Shown here piece after piece: positions 1 to 11,309 of a stretch of 64,000 bases of DNA. Source of the DNA: Oreohelix idahoensis (lineage: Eukaryota; Mollusca; Gastropoda; Stylommatophora; Oreohelicidae); NCBI GenBank assembly GCA_024509875.1, contig JAMPIV010021218.1, forward strand, positions 124,001-188,000, in the 5' to 3' direction. The position numbers and the translations under genes were made by a program. How positions within the stretch are numbered: position 1 is the stretch's first letter; the number at the start of each line of letters is the position of its first letter. Under the pieces are notes generated by a model, which ran no database searches, had not been told where the DNA came from, and worked only from the letters and a program-made list of their open reading frames with translations.

Positions 1-2500
1 ACACAGTGAAAGTTTTGGGGTGACCCTAACTTTACCAGCACCTAGTAGTAGTTTCCATACTTGTGAAGAAATAGACAGTCCTTATTTTGAACCACGTGGG
101 TTTCTTAAGTACCACTGGTCTAAACAGTGCATATGCAACCCGAGTTAGCCAGAAATACTATATCCCAATAACGGGTTTTCAAAGACTGTAATGATAAATA
201 CTGGACCTTGGAGCCAGATCTTAATTTCTTCTAGAAAAACTCTACGTAATCTTTCTGCCTGGTGGCGCGAAATACTTCAAGTATTAACTAACATTTCCCG
301 ACTATATATATATATTTTTTGTGGACAAATCTGTGGTGTGACTAAAGTGAATCCTATACTGAGGGAAGGCACCGACCTGACATTCATCATTTCTAGAAAC
401 CTACGCTATTGACACTGTGCTCTGCTAACTCCCGCGCCTGGAATAATTTTAGGTGACTTAATCAGACATTTGAACAAATTTGCACACCCAAGTAGTCGTT
501 CCCGGAGACTCCAAGTTAAATACGTCTTTTGGAACTGGGGACTTCTTGGCAGAAGACTGCATTTTTTTGAGTCTGTGTGAAGATCTAAAATCAGTGTGTT
601 CCAAGAGGCAGCGAGCAAAGTCGTGAGTACATGTATGAGAGGCCATGGCGGAATGAATGAGTGTACGCTGGTTTGAGTGATATTTTCACTATTATATCTT
701 TGACACCCTGTTGCTGTCCTAATTTTTTTTTTCAATCTGCATAATTTGTTGCTAAGGCTAGAGTTCTTGTGTTTTTGTCTTAGGTTAAATCAGATTTTTT
801 TTTCAAACTCTGTGCATATAATTACGAGATAAAACAAAGAAAACTCTTAGACTCAAACCCTATGTATCTGTGACTCGGGCGCCATCATCTGTTCTCTTAA
901 CGGGGCCGGGCTAAACCTAGAGTTAACACTATAACGGGGCTATCATCCTTGCAACATTTCCTTGAATTTTTATGACTATGTGTATATGTATTCTCCTTGA
1001 TGTACTTTCTTTGATGTTGTGAGTCGATTTTTTCCTGATATTAAAATCGCTCTTGAACTTAATAATAGTGTTTGGTCAGCTCGTTCTAGATAATATATAT
1101 ATCATTGTTATAGTTTTCCCACGTCTGTGTGTTTACCTGTCGTCACGTGTATGTGCGTGCCTGTGAGTGATAGAAATATACGTAATATGTATATTGGTGT
1201 AGTCTGTCTGACGCTGTAACAACTGTTGTAGAAGATAGGTGAGAGAGAGAAGAATTCTTTTCGCTTTCAGAGACAGCCACTATATCAGAATCTATCATCT
1301 CACGTGTGTGGAAATTCTATTACCTTTCACTAACTCTCACTGAGTCTATCACCTATTCAAACCTATTCAGAAGGGACCAAACCTAGTCTTAATTCTCCTA
1401 TCGAAAGTCTACGACAGCATCTGATGATGTGAAACGTAGTAACTAAAAAAGTCTTCGCCGTGCCTTCGGGCTTGAAGGATGTGTTGCTTATAAGCGTGGT
1501 ATTTACCACTTATATGTGTCTGCCAGAGTGTGGCTGTTGCCACTTATGTTTACTTATAAGTATATGTCCCGACTTGTGTGTCTAGAAATTTAAATGCGTT
1601 CTTAAAGAGAGAGATAATAAATTCAATAATAGTCAATGTGTGTGATGGCAGAGTTGGCCAGTAATTAACATTTTAAGAATTAAATTGCGTGTCAAGCCAA
1701 AATGGAATAAAAAATAAATTTAAATATAATATGCTGGCAAAGCTATGAGTATATCAATGCAGATGGAGGAAAGTGTGCAGTATTGCACTAGACTATGAGA
1801 TTTAACGTTGCGTAAGATACGAACTGTATCCGTTATTAATACATGTGAATGTTAGCATCAGAATTAAGGCTAATGGCCATGAATAGAATAATGTAATTAG
1901 GGCACATTAATTGTGTGTACTATTGAATCAAATCAAGATTGACTTGAGTTATTATAATTGTGTAACAGAATGATGTTCATGTTGAATTTTGTCAAAACTG
2001 TGGATGTAATAAATTATAATCAGTCATCTTCGCTGGAGTTATGGTGGATTCTTAAAATTACATGGATTATTTGAAATACATTACATGGATGTTTCAAAGT
2101 TGTTGAAAAATGTTTGACCTTACTGACATTCAACGATTATCAGAAAAAATGTTACACATTGACACCCATAGTGACACTTGGTTTATTAAAAAAGAAACTT
2201 GGTCAATCATAAAATCATTAAGAATCAGAATATCAAGACAACAAAGATGAGAACCCGAAAAAGTTGAGAATATTCATTCTTTAATAAATACCAAGAAGTA
2301 TTTCAGCATTTATTGCTTCAAATAATCAGACCACAATTAAGTTCTCAATAACTGTGGGGAGTAGAGTTCTCAACACCACTATATACAATCATCAACAACA
2401 TGCATACATGCCACACCCTGGAGATGAAAAACCTGTACTAACATTATTTTAAAAAATAACAAAACACAGGAGAAAGATCCCTACATCACCATTTTGTTCT
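1..2500. other. non-coding stretch, no recognised gene
   Basis: I see no conserved coding segment here. If the two exons at 5085 and 5561 belong to one gene, this stretch is probably part of its preceding intron. Visible structure is limited to a CTGATGA...GAAAC hammerhead-like string near 1420-1436 and two short palindromes, GTGGTATTTACCAC (1496-1509) and GTGGCTGTTGCCAC (1530-1543). The same palindrome type recurs near 30 kb. The short open frames look random. Confidence 0.4.
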
Positions 2501-2586
2501 TTGAGAATTCACAAAACCATTTTTATTCACACAGGCGAAAAGCATAAGTTATTGTTTACTGAGTTTTCCTTGTTTGTATGTTGATA

Positions 2587-2654
2587 CAATTCTTCACATT
2601 GGATATAATAGAAAACTCGACAATTCTTCACATTGGATATAATAGAAAACTCGA
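2587..2654. repeat. 34-bp tandem duplication (two copies)
   Basis: Two identical 34-bp units lie directly head to tail, starting at 2587 and 2621. No coding content is seen. Confidence 0.85.
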
Positions 2655-2856
2655 TACGGAGCGTTACAACAGAAGCAGTCTGATCATCATAAGGAGTTCT
2701 CTCTGTTGGTCAAGTGTTTAGGCACTTTAATAATTTCCGCTATGACTTTTGCTTTGAACCCATCATGCCTCAAGTCTGTGACCAGATATACTAGATCTAG
2801 TGTGTGTTTAGGTCACGGGTTTCCTGCAAAGTCACAATTGTTAACAAAAGTATGCT

Positions 2857-3003
2857 TTATTGACTTTCCTTAGATTCACTTTCTTTATTGTCAGAGTCTA
2901 AATCAGGCCCAATTTCAATACCCACATCTGATTCAACCACATTGTCATCTTCCTGATCACCTCTCAGCTCCCAAAGCATAGATTCCACTGCCCAAAAAGC
3001 CAT
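2857..3003 (-). other. short acidic open frame (48 codons)
   Basis: On the - strand an ATG at 3003 opens a 48-codon frame ending in TAA at 2857. Its predicted peptide is strongly acidic in the second half, with many Asp/Glu and Ser residues. Acidic N-termini of this kind occur in some transposases, including piggyBac relatives, but no conserved motif is present. No neighbouring frame continues it. It may be a transposon remnant or chance. Confidence 0.2.
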
Positions 3004-3563
3004 GACTAAAAAAAAAAAATTTGAGAAAAATCAAAATATCGATCGATTAAGAAATTCAGTTTCAGAAAATGGAAGTTTCTCTCATACTGGAAATACTCAG
3101 GTCTTGCTAAACAGTGTTCCCACTCTCAATTTTGGATGGTAGACTTTGTGTACTGGCGTTTTTGGGAGAATCAAATTGTAAAGGGTTAATAATTAGGCAA
3201 AAACCTGTACGGAAAGTAAGTACAGCCATACAGATATGAAAATAGGAAAAATCTGTGCAGATTACAGGTAATCTGAATTACTTGGCATGTATGTACATGT
3301 TGCTTTGTGATACCCATCAATTGAGTAACAGCCACACAATGATAGGCAAAGAGGTAAGGTGAAATTGACAAAACTTGTGTTTCTAATAATACTAGAAATG
3401 TGCATGTAAAAAAAAGATTGGGAAACCCCATATAGAGAAGTATGAAGGTAGTACTACAGTTGATTCCCATGCAGGATGTCTGTGCTAGAACAATTTCTGT
3501 GCTCTTATAGTGGAGGTTTATGGAACAGTATGTTTTCACCTGCATGCACAACATCACCTAGAC

Positions 3564-4547
3564 CAGTGTTTCTCAAGCGGTGTGCCGCCACATCTATCAA
3601 AGTGTAAATTTACTACATGAAGTATATTTTTAGTGATCATGTAATATAAAACTGATCTTATAGCTGGAATTCATTCAATAATAATTGGAGCTATTAACTA
3701 CTTTGAACAAAAATAGATATACTTCAAAGTTTCATGATATTACAAAAATGCAGGGGTCGGAGTGGCTAAGAGGTATGGCATCCACCTTGAGTTCTAGAGG
3801 TACCAGGTTTGATTCCCAGTTGAGGGAATATAATTTATGGAAATTTTTTTTCTGAACCAGTGGTCCTAACGATGTCATACTTTCCCCTGGTCTCCTGGGT
3901 AGTGAGATCGGATACCTAGGCTTCTCGGATAAGGGCGAACAAATAGGAAGTCACGTGTGCAAGTTGTGCACGTTAAAAATCCCTCGGCAGTTGAAAATTG
4001 TAAAGAGTAGGCCTATCAGGCCGCTGCCCTGCAAAAATTTAAAAATTAGAAACCTACCCACCACAAAAATATTTATAGAATGTGTGATTCCTATATACAC
4101 ACATTGAGATTATCACCGGTGCTACGGAGTTCATGCACTGTGCTGAGATCCTCCTTGTGTGATATAAGGGAGGAGATCGAAGCACTGATGGAGTAGTCCG
4201 AGTGTAATGAAGACAGATAATTCTTCAAAACAAACAAACAAACAAAATCGCAAGAGGTGCATAAACAACGTTCAAAGGCCATGGAAGAAGCATAGAACTT
4301 CCACTTGGACCTAATTAAATTTCGTATTTTTTGTTTGTTTGTAATTTACATGTTCTAATTATTTTAAACAATTAAAAGAAAATCGAACTCAGAGTTTTCT
4401 TTATTCTAAAGTACCTACACATTAGTGTATTTAATTTAGTATATTTCACTGTAATTTTGTATTCAGGCGCGGGGTCAGATAGGTGTGCCGCAATTTTTTA
4501 GAAAATTGAAAAGTGTGCCGTGAACACAAAAAGGTTGAGAAACACTG
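3564..4547. mobile_element. non-autonomous hAT-type element with 8-bp TSD
   Basis: The element is bounded by an exact 8-bp duplication ACCTAGAC (3556-3563 and 4548-4555). Its ends are inverted repeats starting CAGTGTTTCTCAA. An 8-bp duplication with CAG..CTG ends is the hAT-superfamily signature. It encodes no transposase and was later invaded by a SINE at 3750-4062. Confidence 0.85.
3750..4062 (+). mobile_element. tRNA-derived SINE nested in the hAT element
   Basis: The head is tRNA-like: an A-box-like TGGCTAAGAGG near 3763 and a B-box-like GGTTTGATTCC at 3806-3816. It is flanked by short direct repeats ACAAAAAT (3742-3749 and 4063-4070), taken as the target duplication. The body has no open frame. 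It is younger than the hAT element that contains it. Confidence 0.75.
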
Positions 4548-4760
4548 ACCTAGACAGACATTTTTTAAAAGAAGGTTTAGGATATTCCAGAAAGTGAAAC
4601 AAATCTCCAAAGATTTCATATTCAGGCAACTCACTCCTAAATAAAGCTCTCACAGCTTCACATTAAGTAGATTCATTTCTGAAAAAAAAAAAATTATTAA
4701 TGTCTGTGCAGTTGCAAGGATCTTTTGAAGACTTTTCATGAAGAACAGTAATAGCCATAA

Positions 4761-5010
4761 TATGTGGCTTGTTAAATCTGAACCCAAGAATGTCATCATC
4801 TGCACAAACATATGTGCTTGTTAAATCAGAACCCAAGAATGTCATCATCTACACAAACATATGTGGGTTGTTAAATCTGAACCCAAGAATGTCATCATCT
4901 GCACAAACAAATGTGGCTTGTTAAATTTGAACCAAAGAGTGTCATCATCTGTACAGATATATGTGGCTTATAAATCTGAACACAAGAATGTCATCATCTG
5001 CACAAACATA
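4761..5010. repeat. 50-bp minisatellite, about five copies
   Basis: Five imperfect units of about 50 bp, each containing AACCCAAGAATGTCATCATC or a close variant, run head to tail. They end 74 bp before the exon at 5085, so they lie in the intron just upstream of its splice acceptor. The open frame across them reflects the repeat, not a gene. Confidence 0.85.
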
Positions 5011-5084
5011 ATATACGGACCTGTGTCTGTTATCTTCTGTACAATGCCTTTACCAATCACTCTGATATTTCACTTATTTCTCAG

Positions 5085-5192
5085 TTGTTGGGGAAGTTCC
5101 AGTAAGTACAGGTGCCTGTGTGCTGTTTGCTCTCAAACGTGCAGTGGAAGCAGCCAGAGCTGAACTTAATCATTCTGAATGGTTCCCATTTC
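5085..5192 (+). CDS. upstream aldehyde oxidase/xanthine dehydrogenase paralogue, penultimate coding exon
   Basis: This exon follows an acceptor (ttatttctcag) and ends at a GTAAGT donor. It encodes 35 full codons beginning VGEVPVSTGACVLFALKRAV. In xanthine dehydrogenases and aldehyde oxidases the matching segment is the AVGEPP.. motif near the C-terminus. Its Glu (Glu1261 in the bovine enzyme) is the base that activates the Mo-bound hydroxyl, and that Glu is present here. The exon enters with two bases of a split codon and leaves with one, which fits the next exon at 5561. The preceding exons are not visible; the intron to the left is at least 5 kb or leaves the window. Confidence 0.85.
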
Positions 5193-5560
5193 GTAAGTTG
5201 ATTGTTCATTAATTAGTTAGAGCTAGCTCAGTAAATCTTTAATTACAGAAGCTCATTTCTGGTTCATGTAGTTCAGATTTATCGTTAGTCTATTTTTTGG
5301 TCTTGATAAAGGTGAAAAGAAATATCAGGTTACAGTTTTAGAGGTTATAAATATGCTCTACGAAGATTAAAATAGCCTCAAATTGACTACTGCTTTCTTT
5401 GAAAACATTCAAGTGGGCATTTGAGAGTGTACGGAAAGAAGACGAAGTTACTATTCCTAGTTTTGATGTTCATTTGATGTTCTATAATGAATTTTGTTAT
5501 ACATTCTTTTGTTAAATTCAAATTTTGAATTGAATATTATTTATTTATCTTACTTCACAG

Positions 5561-5634
5561 ATGCTCCTGCAACAGTTGAGAACATTCAGACAGCTTGCTT
5601 GAATGATGTCACCCAGTACACATTTGGAAGTTAG
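5561..5634 (+). CDS. upstream aldehyde oxidase/xanthine dehydrogenase paralogue, last coding exon
   Basis: After a TTACTTCACAG acceptor, one donated base plus this exon encode a 24-residue C-terminus ending in TAG at 5632-5634. It contains APATVENIQTACLND, the counterpart of the family's C-terminal 'P.T.E.I..AC.D' segment after the molybdenum domain. The phase is exact with the exon ending at 5192. The gene therefore ends here, about 13.3 kb before the start of the next family member on the same strand, consistent with tandem duplication. Confidence 0.85.
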
Positions 5635-5647
5635 AGGACATAATTTT

Positions 5648-5653
5648 AATAAA
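5648..5653 (+). terminator. polyadenylation signal AATAAA of the upstream paralogue
   Basis: AATAAA lies 14 bp after the stop codon at 5632-5634. This would give a very short 3' UTR. It is the closest canonical signal; a later one cannot be excluded. Confidence 0.6.
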
Positions 5654-5899
5654 GCGGTCTACCTATTGACTTTTAATGTATTACTTTAGCACAGTCTGCT
5701 ATGGAAAAAAGTTCTTATTGACAATTTACCTCACTGTTTGGTATCAGGCATCCTGTATGTTCTAGCTCATGTCATAATTGATTTTCTGTTACTGAAGCTT
5801 CACATTCAAGTTACACTATCTTTAAATCAAAATGGGGTAGTGTTAACTTCATGTTAACGTCTTTGTCCATTTACATTTGAATTTAAATTTGCAATATTA

Positions 5900-6980
5900 T
5901 TTTTCAGTTTTATTACTAATTATATTGAGTATAGTTGTTTTCAGTTTTTTTTATTATCGTACTAGTTATATTGGGTGCAGTTATATTAAGTTAACTTGTC
6001 TCCAGTGTTCTGTTTTAGTGTTAGTTATACTGATTATGAGAAAGTCACTAATGCGAAACTGATGACAAGAACCAGATAAATGCCAGTGGAATATGAGATG
6101 AGAAGAAGACGCTGGCAACGGATACGACACACAATGAGAAAGCCAGTTGATAGCATTACAAGACAGGCCTTGTTCTGTAACCCCTAGTGTAAGAGAAGTA
6201 AAGGTGAACTAAAAAACACATGGAGAAGAGCGCAAGAGACAGAAATGAAAATGAAGAGGAACAAGTTAAAAGGCCTTGATCTAATGGTGTGCAACAGGAG
6301 GACTTGCATATGTTTGCTGAAGGCCTATGCTCCTTAGAGAACTGAAGGGTGTTGAGTGAATATCGAGTAAAATTGTTTCCCCTGTTCTGTTTTATTACTA
6401 GTTATATTGAGTAAAATTGTTTCCCTTTTCTGTTTTATTACTAGTTATATTGTGCAAAACTGTTTCGCCTGTTCTGTTTTTATTTCTAGTTATATTGAGT
6501 AAAATTGTTTCCTCTGTTCTGTTTTATTACTAGTTAAATTGAGTAAAATTGTTTTCACTGTTTGTTTTATTATGAGATTTACTGGGTAAAATTGTTTTCA
6601 ATGTTCTGTTTTATTACTAGTTATATTGAATAAAATTGTTTTCACTGTTTGTTTTACTGTGAGATGTACTGAGTAAAATTGTTTTCACTGTTTGTTTTTG
6701 GTTATGAGTTATACTGAATACAGTTGTATTAACTGTTTTATTACTAGGTATATGAAGTAAAATTGTTTTCACTGTTTGTTTTATTACTAGTTATCTTGAG
6801 TAAAATTGTTTCCACGGTTTGTTTTATTGCACATTATACTTAGTAAAATTGTTTAACTGTTTGTTTTATTACTAGTTACATTGAGTAAAATTGTTTTCAT
6901 TGTTTGTTTCATTACAAGTTATACTGAATACAACTGTTTTTATTGTTCTGTTTTGTTACAAGTTAAATTTCTAGTTACAA
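5900..6980. repeat. diverged tandem array of about 43-44 bp units
   Basis: Many imperfect units carry 'ttactagttatattgagtaaaattgttt' variants. The array is interrupted at 6041-6350 by a LINE 3'-end fragment. A related piece recurs at about 10425-10560. The high divergence suggests an old array. Confidence 0.75.
6041..6350 (+). mobile_element. LINE-A 3'-end fragment
   Basis: The fragment is collinear with about 8985-9290 of the larger LINE-A copy, including the shared stretch ACTGATGACAAGAACCAGA and the 'gaaggcctatg' 3' end. It encodes the arginine-rich C-terminal tail of the LINE protein with several stops, so it is dead. Confidence 0.75.
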
Positions 6981-6985
6981 ATAAC

Positions 6986-9311
6986 TAACAAATTAAAAAT
7001 GAGAGTAATCAAGTGTTATATCCATAGAACAGAAAATCAGATTGATCATATATGCATAAACAAGAAGTTTAGATCATCATTGCAGGATGTAAAGGTATAT
7101 AGAGGAGCAGATGTATCATCAGATCACCATCTTCTGATAGCCAAAGTAAAAATGAAACTCAAGAGAATAGCAACAATGCAAAGTTATAGACAATAATTTA
7201 ATGTAGGACATCTAAGAAATCAAGAAACAAGAGACAAATTTGCGGTCACAATATCCAACAAATTATAAGTGTTCCAAGAGCTGGAAGATGTAGTGAACAC
7301 AGAAGACTATTGGCAGCAAATAAAAACTGTATGGAATGAGACGTGAAGAAATACTGGGGAAAAGGGAACGACAACAAAAAGCATGGATAACAACAGAAAC
7401 CATCAATAAGATAAATGAAAGAAAAAACAAGAAAGCAGATTTAAACACTAGCTAAACCAGAAGTTCCAAAGCCAAGGCTCAAGAAGTGTACACAGAAGTC
7501 AACAAAGAAGTAAAAAGAAGTATCAAAAGAGACAAGAGGAAGTATATTGAGGAGTTTGAAAGAGAGGCAGAAGATGCTGCAGCCAAAGGAAATATGAGAG
7601 AACTGTATAACAGCACAAAGAAGCTAACAGGGAAATACAAGCAAACAAGTTGCCTCATAAAAGACAAGATTGGAAAACCTGCTCAGCAATAAACAAGAGC
7701 AAATGAAGAGGTGGATGGAATATTTTAAGGACCTTCTCAATAGACCAGCTCCACATAACCCCCCAGACATCCAGCCAGCAGAAGAAGAGCTACAAATTAA
7801 CTGTGAAAGACCAACGAAGGAAGAAATAAAGAAAGCCATAAAGCTTCTAAGAGATGGAAAAGCGGCTGAACCAGATGGCATTCCAGCAGAGGCCATCAAA
7901 GCAGATAACAACATGGCTACAGAAATGTTATATAAATTACTTGGTAAAGTCTGGGAAAAGGAAGATATACCAGCAGAATGGAAGGAAGGATATCTGGTTA
8001 CGTTGCCTAAGAAGGGAAATTTACAAGAGTGCACAAATTATAGAGGAATAATGTTATTCAGTGCCAGGAAAAGTATTAAACAGGATTATCCTTGAGAGAT
8101 TAAAAGAGTCCATATACAAGAAACTGAGAGATGAACAAGCAGGTTTTCGACAAACAGATCCTGTACAGACCAGATAGCCATTTTGAGGATAATAGTTGAA
8201 CAAAGTCTGGAATGGAATTCACCACTATACATTGGATTTGTGGACTACGAAAAGGCATTTGACAGTGTAGATAGAGAATTATTTTGGAAATTGATGAGGC
8301 ATTATGGAGTTCCCCTGAAGATCATTAATGTAATAAAGATAACATATGAAGACATGACATGCAGAGTTCTTCATGAAGGACAACTTACATAACCGTTTGG
8401 AATAAGAATGAGATTGCAACAGGGATGCCTCTTGTCTCCATTTCTTTTCTTACTAGCAATAGACTGAGTTATGACAACACACAACAGAAATGGAATCCAA
8501 TGGACTCTGACTATGCAGTTGGATGATCTGGATTTTGCTGATGACTTGGCTCTTCTGTCCCATAATCATTATCAGATGCAGGACAAATTGAAAACACCCG
8601 ATGAGAGGTCACAGCAATTGGGTCTGAAAATACACAGGGAAAAGAAAAAAATAATGAGAATAAATGCAGGTAATGGTAACAGGGTTGAACTAGAAGAAAC
8701 ACTACTACAAGGTGTAGAATCATACACATATCTTGGCAGTAATATAGACAAAGTTGGAGGGACAGACAGTGATATCAAAATAAGAATACAAAAAGCAAGA
8801 GGAGCTTTCATTGCATTTGGAAATATATGGAGATCAAGAGAAATCGGATCCAACACGAAAATAAGAATCTTCAACTCAAATGTGAAATCAGTACTATTAT
8901 ATGGCTCTGAAACATGAACAACAAAACAACCAAAAAGCTACAGACTTTCATAAATGGGTGCTTGCGTAGAATAGAAGGATTAAAATGTTATGACAAGGTT
9001 ACCAACGTGGAACTGATGACAAGAACCAGACAAGTGCCAGTGGAACAAGAGAGGAGAAGAAGGTGATGAATAGGACACACACTGAGGAAATCTGTTGAAA
9101 GCATTAAAAGGCAGTCCTTGTTCTGGAACCCCCAGGGCAAGAGAGGCAGAGGTAGACCAAGAAGCACATGGAGAAGAGAGCTGGAAACAGAGGTGAAAAT
9201 GATGAGGAGAACGTGGAAAGAACTTGAGAATGTGGCACGTGACAGGAGGACTTGGCATGTGTTTGTTGAAGGCCTATGATCCTTTGGAAGTGGCGGATTA
9301 TGATGATGATG
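6986..9311 (+). pseudogene. 5'-truncated LINE-A retrotransposon (endonuclease end plus reverse transcriptase)
   Basis: Decayed non-LTR retrotransposon. In order: the C-terminal end of an apurinic-type endonuclease domain (6999-7196, containing SDHHLLIAKVK), a linker, the reverse transcriptase fingers (7670-8095, GKAAEPDGIP and NYRGIM motifs), the palm with DYEKAFDSVDR (8183-8392), the catalytic FADD motif (8471-8917) and a basic C-terminal tail to about 9280. Stops and frameshifts separate every block, and the start of the endonuclease is missing. A short (ATG)n tail at 9300-9311 marks the 3' end. I cannot place the clade by eye; RTE-, I- and Nimb-like lineages are candidates. At least five other 3' fragments of this family lie in the window. 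Confidence 0.85.
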
Positions 9312-9871
9312 AAGTGTTATATATGGAAAATGAGCAATCAGAGAATTAAGGCCTTTGAAATGGGAATATAGAGCTAAATTAGGCCCATCTCATGGAAAGA
9401 GATGGAAACAAATAAAAAAAGTCCTAGAAGAGCTAGGAATTCATTCATTCATTCAATACCATAATACCCGCCGTAAGTACTTCAGTAGGTCGGTCACATA
9501 TAAGGGAAACAATACAATTATTGTCTAACTTTCAACCACAGTTGCACCCCCTTAGCTGTGGTTGAAAATTAATGTACTCTCTCGAAAATAGAAAAGTGTG
9601 CAAATTAAGGTGTGCATGAACAGTTTGATTATGGAAAGAAGCCAACAACATGATTGATAAACAGTACATAAACTGGAGACAAGAAGGTGCGGAAATGAAG
9701 ATTAAATCAACAGACAATCAAGATACTCTTCTGTCCAGTTTCATTCGGGAAATGGATTTAACTCATCATTTTCTTTAAAAAAAAAAAACCTTAAAATATA
9801 AGTTTTTGATTGTTGTTCTGATACGTTAAACTACATTAAAGTGTATTTTTTCTAAGGCACCTATTTTGAGA
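9312..9871. other. no recognised feature
   Basis: AT-rich sequence after the LINE-A tail. I see no conserved coding segment, terminal repeat or tRNA-like head. Confidence 0.3.
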
Positions 9872-10061
9872 TTGCCTAATCCTCATATTAGTCGACACCT
9901 ACGGAAACCAAGTATCCCATTCTTGAGAATGAATTGCTTGCAATCATCTGGAGCGTAACCAAACTTCAACAATATTTAATAGGCGCCCTTTTCACGATCG
10001 AGACTGATCAGCAAGCCCAGGTGTCGACTCTAAGAATAAAAGGAAATTGAGGATTAGGCAA
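9872..10061. mobile_element. fold-back element enclosing a Gypsy RNase H scrap
   Basis: Outer inverted repeats TTGCCTAATCCTCA (9872-9885) and its complement (10048-10061), plus inner ones GTCGACACCT (9891-9900) and AGGTGTCGAC (10019-10028), enclose a short + strand frame. That frame reads like the Ty3/Gypsy RNase H segment around its catalytic Glu and Asp (ENELLAIIW ... ETDQQA). The scrap is about 110 bp. It could be host DNA captured by a small TIR element or a rearranged Gypsy remnant. Confidence 0.55.
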
Positions 10062-10799
10062 AATTTTAATTTAAAGTATTGCAGACTTATTATTATGTAT
10101 CAAAATGATAAGATGGCTGCAATTAAAAACCTGTCATTTTGATGGGTTATTGCTAGTTAAAATAGAATTAATAAGTGTGATAAACATCCCACAGAAATAA
10201 TAATTTGAACATACACAAAGGCAACACCTAGTGGAGAACCATACTAGAAGAAAGAGTTAAAGGCAAATGAGCGAGGGGAAAACATCACTTTAAAATGGTA
10301 AGATAACACCATGAGATAGACAGGAAACAACCTGTGAAGTATCCCATCAAGGCAAGAGACAGAAGATGTCCATCACAGCTAATATTTAATGTGAAGATGG
10401 CAGCTGATCATAACATGAAGCAAAATAGTTTTCACTGTTCTGTTTTGAACTGGCTATATTATTTAAGATTGCTATCTCTGTTCTGCTTTATTTCCTGTTT
10501 TATTGTGTAATTTTTTTTTTCTGACGTTTCTATCTTATGTCTAGTTAAGTTATGTTTATTAGTGGCTTGATTTAAAAAATAAAAAAAAAAGTTTTTATAA
10601 AAATATCAGAGTTTAAAATCAGAGTCTGGCTTTAGACTTCATGGATGAAAACTTGCATTTTAATTAAGATTTAAGTAGAATATTTATCAGTAATTTATTC
10701 TAGGCATTAATTATATTGTAGATTTACTCAGCTAACTAATAAAATCAGACAGACAGACGTGTCCATGTGGGGACGGCAAACTATTGAGACTATGGGAAC

Positions 10800-11012
10800 T
10801 AATAAGATCCAACCCCATGCAGTTCTCTTGGATGTCAGAAAGAATAGGACTGCATGTTGAAAGAGGTAGCTAAGGTGAAGTTGTTTATGGGGCTGTCAGC
10901 TGTATCATACAAAACAAATTGCTAGGAAACAACCATTGCAAGGACACATGAAGTGCTTTGTCATAGACTTCCTTTACAAGACACCATCTAGGATGGCATT
11001 CTTATGCTCCAT
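10800..11012. repeat. R220 dispersed repeat, copy 1
   Basis: This copy matches the family recurring at 15445-15665, 17985-18125, 24890-24935 with 25195-25310, 29615-29720, 50390-50590, 53195-53455 and 54245-54405. The core shared text is 'ggcaacctcatcatgtaaaacaaattgctacagaaa' variants, then 'gcaagagcacatgaatgctt', then 'gctccataaggagcaaaaagg'. A SINE interrupts this copy at its right end. Confidence 0.7.
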
Positions 11013-11021
11013 ATTGGTAAT

Positions 11022-11297
11022 TTTTTTTTTTTTTTTAACCAGCGGCACTTGGGCTTTCAGCCCTTCGGCCCAATGACATGTCATTACGAGGCTGGGGAGT
11101 CTGTGGACTTTCCTTCCAACCCGGTCAGGAGCTTTGCTCCTTCACATCCTCAGAGGGTTTATCTCAGGGGCCGTTCAGGTTATTCAGTCAAAATCCAGGT
11201 CGGTGACACTCTTTCAAATGCCCACGCCCGGGCTTGAACCTTGAACACCTGGTCACCAGCGTAATGTGGTAACCATTACACCAGAGCGGCTCCCCAC
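11022..11297 (-). mobile_element. tRNA-derived SINE with poly-A tail and TSD
   Basis: On the - strand the head contains GGTTCAAGCCC, a good B box, preceded by an A-box-like region near 11285. The element ends in a run of A (T on +) at about 11022-11036. A 9-bp duplication ATTGGTAAT flanks it (11013-11021 and 11298-11306). It sits inside an R220 copy. The SINE split by the young LTR element at 31269/38541 belongs to the same or a closely related family. Confidence 0.85.
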
Positions 11298-11309
11298 ATT
11301 GGTAATAAA

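Noticed and set aside
2400..2570. TGEK-like strings suggesting C2H2 zinc fingers
   Set aside because: The HTGEK-like motifs are not spaced at 28 residues and no Cys/His pairs fit.
3186..3557. 123-codon - strand frame
   Set aside because: Hydrophobic/aromatic composition typical of AT-rich non-coding DNA; no splice or domain support.
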